64,000 nt of DNA. Origin: UBA7672 sp030824255 (lineage in GTDB: Bacteria > Pseudomonadota > Alphaproteobacteria > Caulobacterales > Hyphomonadaceae). The notes beneath the pieces were generated by a model. The model had not been told where the DNA came from, ran no database searches, and saw nothing but the letters and a program-made list of their open reading frames with translations. The position numbers were made by a program, and so were the translations under genes. Of the stretch, positions 15,731-24,330 are shown in pieces. How positions within the stretch are numbered: the stretch's first letter is position 1; each line of letters opens with the position of its first letter. The DNA is taken from the NCBI GenBank assembly GCA_942493305.1, contig OW818686.1:3162001-3226000 (forward strand), in the 5' to 3' direction.

Positions 15731-17149
15731 ATGAATGACACCCGCGACCCGGGCGAGCCCGAATTTCTCGCTGAAGCTTCTGAACCCGTGGAAACCATCG
15801 AAGCGGGCGTGATCTCGCCCGCCTTCATCGCCCAGGTTGTTGGCGCGGTGGGCGATGGCGACAAGCCCTTCCTCTGGCGCATGGTGAAGGAGCTGCACCC
15901 GGCCGACGTGGCCGACTTGCTCGAACACCTGCCGCCCGATGCCTTCCGGAAGGCCATCCACCTCCTCGGCAAGCACCTGCCGGCCGAAGCGGTCGCCGAA
16001 CTGTCTGATACGGCCCGTCTCGATGCCCTGAACGAACTTACCGACGCCGCTATCTCGGCGATGATCGGGCACCTGGATTCGGACGACGCGTCCTTCATCC
16101 TCGGCGATCTCGAGGAAGACCGCCGCGCCAGCATTCTCTCGCGCGTGTCCGCAACTGACCGCGCGGCGATCGAAAGCTCGCTGGCGTTCGACGAGGAATC
16201 CGCCGGACGCCTCATGCAGCGCGACTTCGTCGCCGCGCCTGTCTTCTGGACAGTGGGGCAGGCGATCGACCACATGCGCACGGTCGCCGAGGACGATCTG
16301 CCGGAAACCTTCTTCGAGATCTACATAGTCGATCCGGCCTTCCGCCTTGAGGGCAGCGTGCCCGTCTCGCGCCTGCTGCGCCACGGCCGCGATACGCCGC
16401 TCAAGGCCATCATGAAGGAAGCGCCTGTCCTCCTTCACCCGGAGATGGACCAGGAAGAGGTCGCCTACATCTTCCGGCAGTACAACCTCGCCTCCGCCCC
16501 CGTGGTCGACGCCGCCGGTCGCCTCACCGGCATGATCACCATCGATGACGTCGTCGACGTTATCCAGGAAGAGGCGCAGGAAGACATTCTTGCCCTGTCA
16601 GGCGTCAGCGAGGCTGGCGTCAACCAGTCGGTATTCTCCGCCGTGCGCGCGCGCATGCCATGGCTGCTGCTGAATCTCATCACGGCGTTCTTCGCCTCGG
16701 TGCTGGTGTCGCTGTTCGCCGAAGTGATCGACCGCGTGGTGGCGCTTGCTTTCCTCATGCCGGTGGTTGTGGCTCTGGGCGGCAGCGCGGGGTCCCAGTC
16801 GCTCGCCGTCGCCGTGCGCGCGATCGCCGAGCGCGATCTTGAAGGCCAGCTGGCCCGTCGCGCCATCCGCCGCGAAGCGCTGACCGCGTTGATCAACGGC
16901 GCCCTGATCGCCGTGCTGGCCGCGTCCGTGGTGCTGCTGTGGTTCCAGGATGTCCGGCTTTCCATGGTCATGCTTGTCGCGATGGGGTCGACGTTCATGT
17001 GGGCCGGCCTCGTCGGCATCCTCGCGCCGTTAACCTTGCGCCGCATCGGCGCAGACCCGGCCGTCGCCTCTTCCGTCTTTGTGCTGACGAGTATTGATCT
17101 GATAGGATTTTTCGTCTTCCTCGGGCTCGCAAGCATCGTCCTCCCCTGA
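15731..17149 (+). CDS. mgtE: Magnesium transporter MgtE
   Basis: A 472-residue inner-membrane Mg2+ channel/transporter. The N-terminal superhelical MgtE_N domain contains the typical ELHPADVADLLEHLPPD repeats, followed by two CBS domains (IYIVDPAFRLEGSVPVSRLL and ASAPVVDAAGRLTGMITIDDVVDVI). The C-terminal part has five membrane helices including the pore segment MPVVVALGGSAGSQSLAVAVRAI. In this family the cytoplasmic domains close the pore when intracellular Mg2+ is high. The ATG is preceded by a strong GGGGAGG sequence; the frame is open back into the tRNA gene but that part is not protein. Confidence 0.95.
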   Translation: MNDTRDPGEPEFLAEASEPVETIEAGVISPAFIAQVVGAVGDGDKPFLWRMVKELHPADVADLLEHLPPDAFRKAIHLLGKHLPAEAVAELSDTARLDALNELTDAAISAMIGHLDSDDASFILGDLEEDRRASILSRVSATDRAAIESSLAFDEESAGRLMQRDFVAAPVFWTVGQAIDHMRTVAEDDLPETFFEIYIVDPAFRLEGSVPVSRLLRHGRDTPLKAIMKEAPVLLHPEMDQEEVAYIFRQYNLASAPVVDAAGRLTGMITIDDVVDVIQEEAQEDILALSGVSEAGVNQSVFSAVRARMPWLLLNLITAFFASVLVSLFAEVIDRVVALAFLMPVVVALGGSAGSQSLAVAVRAIAERDLEGQLARRAIRREALTALINGALIAVLAASVVLLWFQDVRLSMVMLVAMGSTFMWAGLVGILAPLTLRRIGADPAVASSVFVLTSIDLIGFFVFLGLASIVLP

Positions 17150-17231
17150 GTTTGCGGAGGCCGTTCGCGAAACTGGCGTCCGCATTGCACCGGACAGGCG
17201 AAAAGCTTGGCCCGTGTGCCAGGTCAGGACG

Positions 17232-18647
17232 ATGACCAGACGAATGCAGATCTCATCCGCCGGCCTCGAACTCATCAAGACGTTCGAGGGATTGCGCGAG
17301 ACGGCCGTAAGGCTCCCCGATGGTCGCTGGACCATCGGACACGGTCACGTACGCACGGCGCGTGAAGGCCTGAAGATCACAGCCCAGGATGCCGAAACCC
17401 TTCTCACCCACGACCTGAAGCCCATCGAAGCCGCTATCTCGGCGATGGTCTATGCGCCCTTGATGCAGGGTCAGTTCGATGCACTGGTGTCGCTGGCGTA
17501 CAACATCTCGCTTGGCCAGTTCCGGGACTCCGAGATCGTCGGCCACCTTAACTCCGGTAACCATCTTGCCGCCGCCAACGGGTTCGACCTGTGGCGCCGC
17601 GCCCGCCTTCATGGCCGGGTGATGGTCGTCGACGCGCTGGTGCGCCGCCGCGCCGCAGAGAAAGCCCTTTTCCTCGAACACCCCAGCGGTCCGCCCTCGG
17701 CGCCGACGCCGCTGGTCCCTCCGGAACTGGATACAGACGAGGTCGTCATGACGCGTTCTGCCCGAACTCCCGCCGCCCCCGAGGTGGATGAACCCGAAAC
17801 CGAAGCGCCATCCGGCGTTGCGATCAACGAGATCGCGGACGCGGTTCGCCGTCTCGCCGAGCGCATGCAGGGCGCTGTTTCGCCTGCGATGGAAATTCCG
17901 CTCCCGCCCGGCGCCGCCGTCGTGCCGGATGATGACGCAGAACAGGAACCCGCGTTCCAGCCGCAACTGCAAGCCGAAGTCGCTTTCGAAGCCGGGTTTG
18001 TGGCCGATGCCGAAGTCGGCGATTCCGTCATCGAGCCTAACGCGCCGCATGGCGAGCCCGAGCAGCAGGCTCGTCCCGTGTCCGCCCAGCAACTGGATCG
18101 CGACAGCCGCGTGATTGCCGAGCGTGTCTCGCGCATTCTGAGCGGCGTCCAGAACCGCATCGAGGCGCAGGAAGCCGTTGGCGAGCCTGTCGCTCCCAAG
18201 GCTGCCGCTGCCGGCACGGCGAGCACGACGCCGCCGAAGGCCGCTGAAGTGCGCGAAGGCCTGCCGAACTTTGACCTTCCCTCCGAAAGCCTCGAGGCGG
18301 AGGAGGCCGAACACGCGCGCAAGCTGATAGACGACACCGAAATCCTTGAACCCGGCCGCGATCCCTCCCAACTGTTCGCCGAAGCAGAACAGCAGGCGAA
18401 AGTCGTGAATGGCCATGCCCGCCGCGTCGGCCCGCTGTCCGGCCGCGCCATGGTTCTTGCGCCATGGATCATCGTGCTGGCGTTGTCGGTGCTGGGCTTC
18501 CTGATCGGCGCCGTTGATACGTTCAAGGGCAACGGCCTCGAAGCCGGCATCCCACGCCTGGCCGCCACCATCCTGGCCGTGTTCGGTGTGATGATGGTGA
18601 TGAGCCTCTACTTCATCTTCTGGAAGCGTTCTTCCGACGAAGGCTGA
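17232..18647 (+). CDS. spmX: SpmX-like muramidase-domain membrane protein
   Basis: A 471-residue protein with a GH24 lysozyme-like domain (about residues 6-150; Glu19 in KTFEGLRE, then GRWTIGHGHVRTAREG and FDALVSLAYNISLGQF). A long acidic, Pro/Ala-rich middle region follows, then two C-terminal membrane helices (about 410-430 and 441-465) and a short charged tail. This architecture is that of Caulobacter SpmX, the polar localisation factor that recruits and activates the DivJ kinase and, in some relatives, positions stalks. In SpmX the muramidase domain acts mainly in localisation. No phage genes adjoin it. The first ATG behind AGGA was chosen. Confidence 0.85.
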   Translation: MTRRMQISSAGLELIKTFEGLRETAVRLPDGRWTIGHGHVRTAREGLKITAQDAETLLTHDLKPIEAAISAMVYAPLMQGQFDALVSLAYNISLGQFRDSEIVGHLNSGNHLAAANGFDLWRRARLHGRVMVVDALVRRRAAEKALFLEHPSGPPSAPTPLVPPELDTDEVVMTRSARTPAAPEVDEPETEAPSGVAINEIADAVRRLAERMQGAVSPAMEIPLPPGAAVVPDDDAEQEPAFQPQLQAEVAFEAGFVADAEVGDSVIEPNAPHGEPEQQARPVSAQQLDRDSRVIAERVSRILSGVQNRIEAQEAVGEPVAPKAAAAGTASTTPPKAAEVREGLPNFDLPSESLEAEEAEHARKLIDDTEILEPGRDPSQLFAEAEQQAKVVNGHARRVGPLSGRAMVLAPWIIVLALSVLGFLIGAVDTFKGNGLEAGIPRLAATILAVFGVMMVMSLYFIFWKRSSDEG

Positions 18648-18717
18648 GCTTTCCCGCAGGGAAGCTTGGCCTGCCGGGAAGCTGGCATTCCGCGCGCGTC
18701 TCGCTAGATTGCGCGGC

Positions 18718-19890
18718 ATGATCCCTAACGCACCCCGTTCCTTGGACTTCGACCTCGGCGAAACCGCCGACATGATTCGCGACACTGTCGCCGGCTTCGC
18801 GCAGGCGGAGATAGCGCCGCGCGCCGCCGAGATAGACCGCACGGACGAGTTCCCGCGCGATCTTTGGCCCCGCATGGGCGAACTTGGCCTGCTCGGCATC
18901 ACCGTGGAAGAGGAGTGGGGCGGCTCGGGCCTCGGCTATCTCGAACACGCCGTGGCGATGGAAGAGATCAGCCGCGCGTCTGCATCGGTCGGCCTCTCCT
19001 ACGGCGCGCACTCCAATCTCTGCGTGAACCAGATGCGGCGCTGGGGCACGGACGAACAGAAAAAGCGCTATCTCACCAAGCTGATGACGGGGGAGCATCT
19101 CGGCTCGCTCGCCATGTCGGAGCCCGGAGCGGGCTCGGATGTCGTGTCGATGAAGCTCAACGCCGTGAAGAAGGGTGACAGCTACATCCTCAACGGCTCG
19201 AAGATGTGGATCACCAACGGTCCGAGCGCAGATACACTGATCGTCTACGCCAAGACCGCGCCGGAGAAAAATTCACGCGGCATCACCGCCTTCATAATCG
19301 AGAAGGGCTTCAAGGGCTTCAGCGTGGCGCAGAAGCTCGACAAGCTGGGCATGCGCGGCAGCGAGACCGGCGAACTGGTGTTCGAGGATTGCGAGGTACC
19401 CGCTGAAAACATCATGGGTCCGCTTGATGGCGGCGTCGAAGTGCTTATGTCGGGTCTCGACTATGAGCGCACCGTGCTCGCGGCAGGCTCCACCGGCATC
19501 ATGCAGGCCTGCATGGACGTGGTTCTTCCCTACATCCACGACCGCAAGCAGTTCGGCAAATCCATCGGCGAGTTCCAGCTCATCCAGGGCAAGGTCGCCG
19601 ACATGTATGTGAAGATGAACGCTGCAAAGGCCTATGTGTACGCCGTGGCGAAGGCCTGTGATCGCGGCCAGACCGCCCGCAAGGACGCAGCCGGCGCGAT
19701 TCTTTACGCTGCTGAAACCGCAACTCAGTTGGCGCTCGACGCCATCCAGATCCTCGGCGGCAACGGCTACATCAATGACTACCCAACCGGGCGTTTGCTC
19801 CGCGACGCGAAGCTCTACGAGATCGGGGCGGGTACTAGCGAGATCCGGCGCTGGCTTATTGGGCGGGAGCTGTTCGCGGAGTCGGCCTGA
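18718..19890 (+). CDS. Acyl-CoA dehydrogenase, isovaleryl-CoA dehydrogenase type
   Basis: A 390-residue flavoenzyme that oxidises isovaleryl-CoA to 3-methylcrotonyl-CoA in leucine breakdown, passing electrons to electron-transfer flavoprotein. Signatures: GLSYGAHSNLCVNQ, LAMSEPGAGSDVVSMK, KMWITNGPSADTLIVYAKT and ILGGNGYINDYPTGRLLRDAK. The Glu in GLDYERTVLAAG sits where isovaleryl-CoA dehydrogenases carry their catalytic base, unlike the C-terminal Glu of straight-chain enzymes, which supports the branched-chain assignment. Other leucine catabolic genes (mccA/mccB, liuE) are not in the window. Confidence 0.9.
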   Translation: MIPNAPRSLDFDLGETADMIRDTVAGFAQAEIAPRAAEIDRTDEFPRDLWPRMGELGLLGITVEEEWGGSGLGYLEHAVAMEEISRASASVGLSYGAHSNLCVNQMRRWGTDEQKKRYLTKLMTGEHLGSLAMSEPGAGSDVVSMKLNAVKKGDSYILNGSKMWITNGPSADTLIVYAKTAPEKNSRGITAFIIEKGFKGFSVAQKLDKLGMRGSETGELVFEDCEVPAENIMGPLDGGVEVLMSGLDYERTVLAAGSTGIMQACMDVVLPYIHDRKQFGKSIGEFQLIQGKVADMYVKMNAAKAYVYAVAKACDRGQTARKDAAGAILYAAETATQLALDAIQILGGNGYINDYPTGRLLRDAKLYEIGAGTSEIRRWLIGRELFAESA

Positions 19891-20023
19891 GTTTTTTGTC
19901 GCTGATATTCCGGACGCTCGCGCCAGAACCCAAGAGGCGGCAATCGCCGGCGCCTGTTGCCCTTGGGGTCCGTCTCTTCGCCATTCGGACTTCGGCCGGA
20001 ATGATAATTTAAAGGAGTGGGCC

Positions 20024-20959
20024 ATGAAGCGCGTTGTCGTCGCCGTCTTGTCGCTGCTGCTCTCTGCGACAGCCTTCGCCCAAACCCCAATTATCACCGC
20101 CGATCCCGGCCCACCTCTCAGCGGGTATCCACGCAAGGCGCTGGGCCTGCCCACGGCGGCAGAGCTGACGACAGCGACCTACGTGCGGGACGTGATCTAC
20201 GGCCATCGCGATGGCATGGCGCTCACCTATGACGTGTTCAAGCCTTTGCAGCCAAATGGCGCGCTGGTGGTCAACATGGTGTCGGCGGGGTGGCGCTCGT
20301 CGTGGGGGCCGCCGGAGGAGCGGCAGGCGCGGTATCAGTGGTTGATCGACAAGGGCTTCACGGTCGTGGCGCTGCACCATGCATCGGCGCCGCGCTTTCA
20401 GGTGACGGATGCGGTGACCGACATTCGGCTGGGCCTGCGTCACATCAAGCTGCACGCGAAGGATTATGGCGCTGTTCCCGAACGCATCGGCGTGTGGGGC
20501 GCGAGCGCGGGCGGGCATCTCTCGCTGGTCGCTGGCGTCATGGCCGACGATGGCGACGCCGCAGCGGCCAATCCGCTGGAGCGGTCGGGCAACCGCGTCC
20601 GCGCCGTCGTCGCCTATTTTCCGCCGACCGATCTCGACGTGCTTCTGGGCAGCCGCACAAAGTCGGGCGCGATCGATTTCGATGACAGCCTGCGGGCAGG
20701 TATCTCGCCGGTTCACTTTGCCGATCCGCGCGATCCGCCGACGCTGATCATCTCGGGCGGCGCGGACAAGGGCGTGCCGGTTGCGCAGTCGGAGATGATG
20801 AAGGCGGCATTCGACAAGGCGGGCGTCAGGAACGAGCTGAAAGTCTTCCCGGACGCGGACCACGATTTCTACGTGAAGGGCGATCCGGCAAAGACGGATG
20901 CCTATGCACTCGAAGCGATGAACGCGATGGTGGCTTGGTTCGAGAAAGAGCTGAAATAG
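20024..20959 (+). CDS. Secreted alpha/beta-hydrolase (esterase/lipase)
   Basis: A 311-residue hydrolase with a cleavable Sec signal (MKRVVVAVLSLLLSATAFAQ), probably periplasmic. The nucleophile elbow is GASAG (in WGASAGGHLSLVAG), the acid region is LIISGGADKGVPVAQS and the His is in FPDADHDFY. It belongs to the hormone-sensitive-lipase / BD-FAE-like group that acts on small acyl esters. An AAAGGAG sequence eight bases before the ATG decides the start; the open frame upstream overlaps the dehydrogenase gene. A GCATGC-flanked hairpin follows the stop. Confidence 0.85.
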   Translation: MKRVVVAVLSLLLSATAFAQTPIITADPGPPLSGYPRKALGLPTAAELTTATYVRDVIYGHRDGMALTYDVFKPLQPNGALVVNMVSAGWRSSWGPPEERQARYQWLIDKGFTVVALHHASAPRFQVTDAVTDIRLGLRHIKLHAKDYGAVPERIGVWGASAGGHLSLVAGVMADDGDAAAANPLERSGNRVRAVVAYFPPTDLDVLLGSRTKSGAIDFDDSLRAGISPVHFADPRDPPTLIISGGADKGVPVAQSEMMKAAFDKAGVRNELKVFPDADHDFYVKGDPAKTDAYALEAMNAMVAWFEKELK

Positions 20960-20965
20960 CTTTCA

Positions 20966-21002
20966 GCATGCCGCATCCTTCGACTCGAGGACGGAAGCAT
21001 GC
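20966..21002. repeat. Imperfect hairpin between convergent genes
   Basis: GCATGC at both ends encloses CATCCTTCG and CGAGGACGG half-arms, giving an imperfect stem-loop directly after the esterase stop. The core CCTTCGA-TCGAGG resembles the CCTTCGAGA repeat at 33228-33369. Possible terminator or dispersed palindrome. Confidence 0.5.
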
Positions 21003-21060
21003 CTTGGCCATTCCGCACTGTTAGCGGAGCCCAGGTAAATTCAGCTAGGGGTAGGCCAGC

Positions 21061-21192
21061 CTAATTCGCGGCCAGCGCCTGGGGCGCTGGGTTCACGTCC
21101 ACGAACAGTTCGCGTTCACCCGGTAGGGCGAGCGGAAGAAGTCCAATGGCGAGAGCAGCGAAAGCGGCGACGATGATCCGTTTGGCGAGCAT
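21061..21192 (-). CDS. Possible small secreted peptide
   Basis: A 43-codon frame whose product begins with a convincing signal-like segment (MLAKRIIVAAFAALAIGLLPLAL) followed by a short polar tail. It has no recognisable family and no clear Shine-Dalgarno sequence. In-frame codons continue upstream, but that part lacks character. The protein could be a small membrane or secreted peptide, or a chance frame. Confidence 0.3.
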   Translation of the reverse strand: MLAKRIIVAAFAALAIGLLPLALPGERELFVDVNPAPQALAAN

Positions 21193-21400
21193 GGGAGAGC
21201 CCGTTCTCTTTTTTTCTGTTCCGTGGCCGAGGTTCTTCCCCGGTCTTCTGATGCGCATGAGATGGCCCCGGATCGCGTCCTGATAAAGGCGCCCCAGTAG
21301 AACTTTTTTAACGAGATTTTTCTGTCTGAAATCAGGGCTCCCATGAAAATGCCCCTGCGTGGCGTTGCCGTAGGGACACATTCGCATTCGCGGCAAACCC

Positions 21401-22243
21401 TTAGCCAGGTGATTCCGCGGTCACGATCCAGACCTGTCCGGGCAGGGACACTGCGCCATCTTCGGCGGCATGCGGGGTGAGGGCGGCTTCGATTGCATCA
21501 ATGATGGCGGGCAGCTTCTCCGGCGCGTCGCGAGCAACGCGGGAGGCGGGGCCTATGCGCACCGCTCCTTCCGCGGCCGAGCGCGGGGAGCTGCCTATCT
21601 GCATTGGCGCTTCGAAAGGTTCGATAGCGATCCGTTCGAAACCGGACTCGCTGAGGATGGCGCGCAGCCTGTCGCCGTCTCCGAAGGCAAAAGGTCCGGG
21701 AGCGTGGGGGTCTGCTGCCGGGGCGTCGATTCCTGCGGCCTTGCGGGCCGTTTGGGCGGGCAGGGCGGCCCACGGGTTCTCCGCCGCTGTCCGCCAGCAG
21801 ACGAAAGCGAGGCGTCCGCCGGGCGCCAGGGCTTGGCGCATATGAGCGAAGGCCGCGGTCGGATCATCGAAGAACATCACCCCGAAGCGGGACACCAGCA
21901 CGTCGTACGGCCCGGTCAGCTCGGCTTGAGAGGCGTCAGCTTCCACAAAGGTCAGATGCGGCATCCCGACCGCGCGCCTGCGGGCGACGGCCAGCATGGG
22001 AGCGGAAACATCAACGCCAACAACCCTTCCCGCATGGCCGACGGCGTTTGCCATATCCAGCGAGGTCGCGCCGCAGCCGCAACCAATGTCGATCACGCTC
22101 TCGCCGGCGGCAGCCCTAGCGACCTCCACGACCTTGTCTCCGAACGCCTTGATCAGCTGGTCGGTCCGTTCCTGGTCGGCTGCCCATTTCTCGCCGACGG
22201 CCCCATTCCAGTCCGATACCTGCTGCGCATTGTCGCCTGCCAT
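21401..22243 (-). CDS. SAM-dependent methyltransferase (class I)
   Basis: A 280-residue Rossmann-fold methyltransferase. Motif I is VIDIGCGCGATS, followed by the acidic strand end RVVGVDVSAPML and motif IV region YDVLVSRFGVMFFDDP. The N-terminus (NAQQVSDWNGAVGEKWAADQ) is the form seen in a large group of uncharacterised ubiE-like methyltransferases whose substrates are unknown. A GGAGG eight bases upstream fixes the ATG; the frame is open 35 codons further but without family resemblance. It is divergent from ndk. Confidence 0.88.
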   Translation of the reverse strand: MAGDNAQQVSDWNGAVGEKWAADQERTDQLIKAFGDKVVEVARAAAGESVIDIGCGCGATSLDMANAVGHAGRVVGVDVSAPMLAVARRRAVGMPHLTFVEADASQAELTGPYDVLVSRFGVMFFDDPTAAFAHMRQALAPGGRLAFVCWRTAAENPWAALPAQTARKAAGIDAPAADPHAPGPFAFGDGDRLRAILSESGFERIAIEPFEAPMQIGSSPRSAAEGAVRIGPASRVARDAPEKLPAIIDAIEAALTPHAAEDGAVSLPGQVWIVTAESPG

Positions 22244-22379
22244 CGAAAGACCTCCGGATACGCCTGCAAGGCGACTGATACTGCTCTGCCAAGAAATGCG
22301 CACGGGCTGTTGGCGGCGCCAGTGGTGAAGGCTATAGGGGCCCGACAAAACCCGATTCAGAGCCTTTCAGGAACACGTC

Positions 22380-22802
22380 ATGGCCGTCCAACGCACTTTC
22401 TCCATCATCAAGCCGGACGCGACCAAGCGTAACCTCACCGGCGCCGTCAACGCCGTGTTCGAGCAAGCTGGCCTGCGCATCGTCGCCCAGAAGCGCGTGC
22501 GCCTCACCCGCGCCCAGGCTGAAGGCTTCTATGGCGAGCACAAGGCTCGCGGCTTCTTCGGCGAGCTGGTCGACTTCATGACGTCCGGCCCGGTCGTGCT
22601 GCAGGTTCTCGAAGGCGAGAACGCCGTCGCCCACCACCGCGAAGTCATGGGCGCGACGGACCCGGCAAAGGCCGCCGACGGCACCGTGCGCAAGCTGTTC
22701 GCCCAGTCGATCGGCGAAAACTCGGTCCACGGTTCGGACAGCGAGGCTTCGGCCGAGCGCGAGATCAACTTCTTCTTCCGTCTCGACGAGATCGTGGGGT
22801 AA
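22380..22802 (+). CDS. ndk: Nucleoside diphosphate kinase
   Basis: A 140-residue enzyme that equilibrates nucleoside triphosphates by a phosphohistidine mechanism. It shows FSIIKPDATKRNLTGAVN at the start, the GATDPAKAADGTVRKLFAQ segment and the catalytic His in GENSVHGSDS. Length and C-terminus are normal for the family. Its stop codon is followed at once, in the same frame, by sequence encoding the N-terminus of a GNAT acetyltransferase. Confidence 0.97.
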   Translation: MAVQRTFSIIKPDATKRNLTGAVNAVFEQAGLRIVAQKRVRLTRAQAEGFYGEHKARGFFGELVDFMTSGPVVLQVLEGENAVAHHREVMGATDPAKAADGTVRKLFAQSIGENSVHGSDSEASAEREINFFFRLDEIVG

Positions 22803-22805
22803 CCC

Positions 22806-23261
22806 ATCACCCGCAAGTTCCGCCCCGCGCGTGCTGAGGAGCGAAAGGCGCTGGAGGATATCCAGCGCCGGTCATCGCTCAAATGGGACGCGGCGCAGCC
22901 GGAACAGCTGCAGCATCCTCAAACGCTGACGTTGCCGGCCGATCATATCGCCGCCGGTCTCGTCATCGTGTTTGAGCACTGGGGTGAACCTGCGGGGTTT
23001 GCCGTTGTCGTTCCGCGCGACGACGGAAAAGCCGACATCGACGGCCCGTTCGTTGAGCCAGATCTCTGGCGTGGCGGGATTGGTCGCCAGCTTGTCGAGG
23101 AAGCCGCGCAGTTTGCGATGGCGCTTGAGGCTGGCGAACTTGTCGCCGCCGCCAATCCGCGCTCCGAGCCGTTTTACGCAAAGTGCGGTTTTGTCGCGAC
23201 CGGCAAGTACGACACCACGCATGGCCCAATCTGCGTGATGTCGCGCAATCTGGCCGTCTAG
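22806..23261 (+). CDS. GNAT N-acetyltransferase, start codon non-standard
   Basis: GNAT-family protein: ITRKFRPARAEERKALEDIQRR at the N-terminus, then a beta-strand core and the acetyl-CoA loop (LWRGGIGRQLVEEAAQFA), ending NPRSEPFYAKCGFVATG. The conserved N-terminus begins right after the ndk stop, in the same frame. No ATG, GTG or TTG occurs before TTG at 22932, which lies inside the domain. ATC at 22806, eight bases after a GGGG run, is the best start candidate; readthrough of the ndk TAA or re-initiation at an in-frame CTG are alternatives. Substrate unknown. Confidence 0.6.
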   Translation: MTRKFRPARAEERKALEDIQRRSSLKWDAAQPEQLQHPQTLTLPADHIAAGLVIVFEHWGEPAGFAVVVPRDDGKADIDGPFVEPDLWRGGIGRQLVEEAAQFAMALEAGELVAAANPRSEPFYAKCGFVATGKYDTTHGPICVMSRNLAV

Positions 23262-23288
23262 CACTCGTCTTTCGCGAAGGATTCTGCT

Positions 23289-23762
23289 GTGCGCGCTATT
23301 CTCCTGTCTGCATCCGCAATCGCGATCGCCGCATGTAGCGAGCAGGCGCCTGAAGCACCGGTCGCCGAGCAGCCGGTCGTGGAACAGCCGGTAGCTCCGG
23401 CGCCGGAAGCTGCGAGTGAAGCTGTCATGGTGGTTCCGCCGGACGAAGTGGCCGCAAGGCTCGCGGGGACGTGGGTGTCCATTGATGATCCGCAGGCCAG
23501 CATTATGCTGACTGCTGACGGCAAATGGACCGACGCCTACGCTGATGGCAGCGTCAACGACACGCACGCCTGGCGCGCGATCAATGGTGATGAAGCGGCC
23601 GCTGCTGCGCCGGATCATACCTTCACGCCAACTGCCACTTATCTCGAAGTGAAGCGCCCAGAGGCGGTCTACTATTACGAACTCGGCGCTGTTTCGGCTG
23701 ACGCCATCGAGATGTTCTATGTCGGTCGTGGCAACCGTCTCGCCTATACGCGCACGCAATAG
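23289..23762 (+). CDS. Small predicted lipoprotein
   Basis: A 157-residue protein starting at GTG with a lipoprotein signal (lipobox IAAC near residue 17). A Pro/Glu/Ala-rich stretch with repeated EQPV units follows. The C-terminal 100 residues contain LAGTWVSIDDPQASIMLTADGKWTD, a lipocalin-like or META-like beta-strand pattern in which the phrase GTWVS-x-DGKW recurs in many small secreted proteins. Function unknown. It stands alone, 27 bases after the acetyltransferase gene. Confidence 0.7.
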   Translation: MRAILLSASAIAIAACSEQAPEAPVAEQPVVEQPVAPAPEAASEAVMVVPPDEVAARLAGTWVSIDDPQASIMLTADGKWTDAYADGSVNDTHAWRAINGDEAAAAAPDHTFTPTATYLEVKRPEAVYYYELGAVSADAIEMFYVGRGNRLAYTRTQ

Positions 23763-23865
23763 CCTTGATCGTTACAGTCGCGCCAATGCTGTTGCATGCT
23801 GGGGTAGGTGCATCGTATGCGATATAAATGTTGCGCGTGCGATGTATCGGCGCTAGCTATTGTTC

Positions 23866-24330
23866 ATGACGCAGCCTAACCGCCGCATGTTCTGGCATCT
23901 GGCGCGCGCCTATCGGCGCGTGAATGCCTCCGCCGACGCCAGCCTGGCCGATCTTGGCCTGACCGGCACGCAGGCCGGTGCGCTTTTCTGCTTCAAGGAT
24001 GAGGGCCTGCTGGTGGGGGAACTTGCCGCCGCGCTCGATCTTGCGCAGTCCGCCGCATCCGGGCTTGCCCAGCGGCTGGAAGATGCGGGCCTTGTCGCGC
24101 GCCACAGCGAAGAAGGCGACGGTCGCGCCGCAAGGCTGAAGCTGACGGTAGTGGGGCGGCGGAAGCGCGATGAAGCCGCGCGCCGCACGCTTGCCGCCAA
24201 TGCGGTCGCGATGCAGGGGTTCACGGATCGCGAGATGGATATTGTCGTGCGCTGGCTTGCGCACGTTGCAGAAACCGATGCGCCGCAAAAGCGCGCCACC
24301 AAACGACAGGCAAAGAGAGAACAGGCATGA
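23866..24330 (+). CDS. MarR-family transcriptional regulator
   Basis: A 154-residue winged-helix regulator. Helices FWHLARAYRRVNASADASLADLGLTGTQAGALFCF lead into the recognition helix region LAAALDLAQSAASGLAQRLEDAGLVARHS and the wing EGDGRAARLKLTVVG. MarR proteins bind palindromes as dimers and release DNA on binding a small molecule. Its stop overlaps the ATG of a crotonase gene (ATGA), so it probably controls that operon, perhaps with an acyl-CoA or aromatic ligand. The ATG two codons inside the open frame is the likely start. Confidence 0.85.
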   Translation: MTQPNRRMFWHLARAYRRVNASADASLADLGLTGTQAGALFCFKDEGLLVGELAAALDLAQSAASGLAQRLEDAGLVARHSEEGDGRAARLKLTVVGRRKRDEAARRTLAANAVAMQGFTDREMDIVVRWLAHVAETDAPQKRATKRQAKREQA

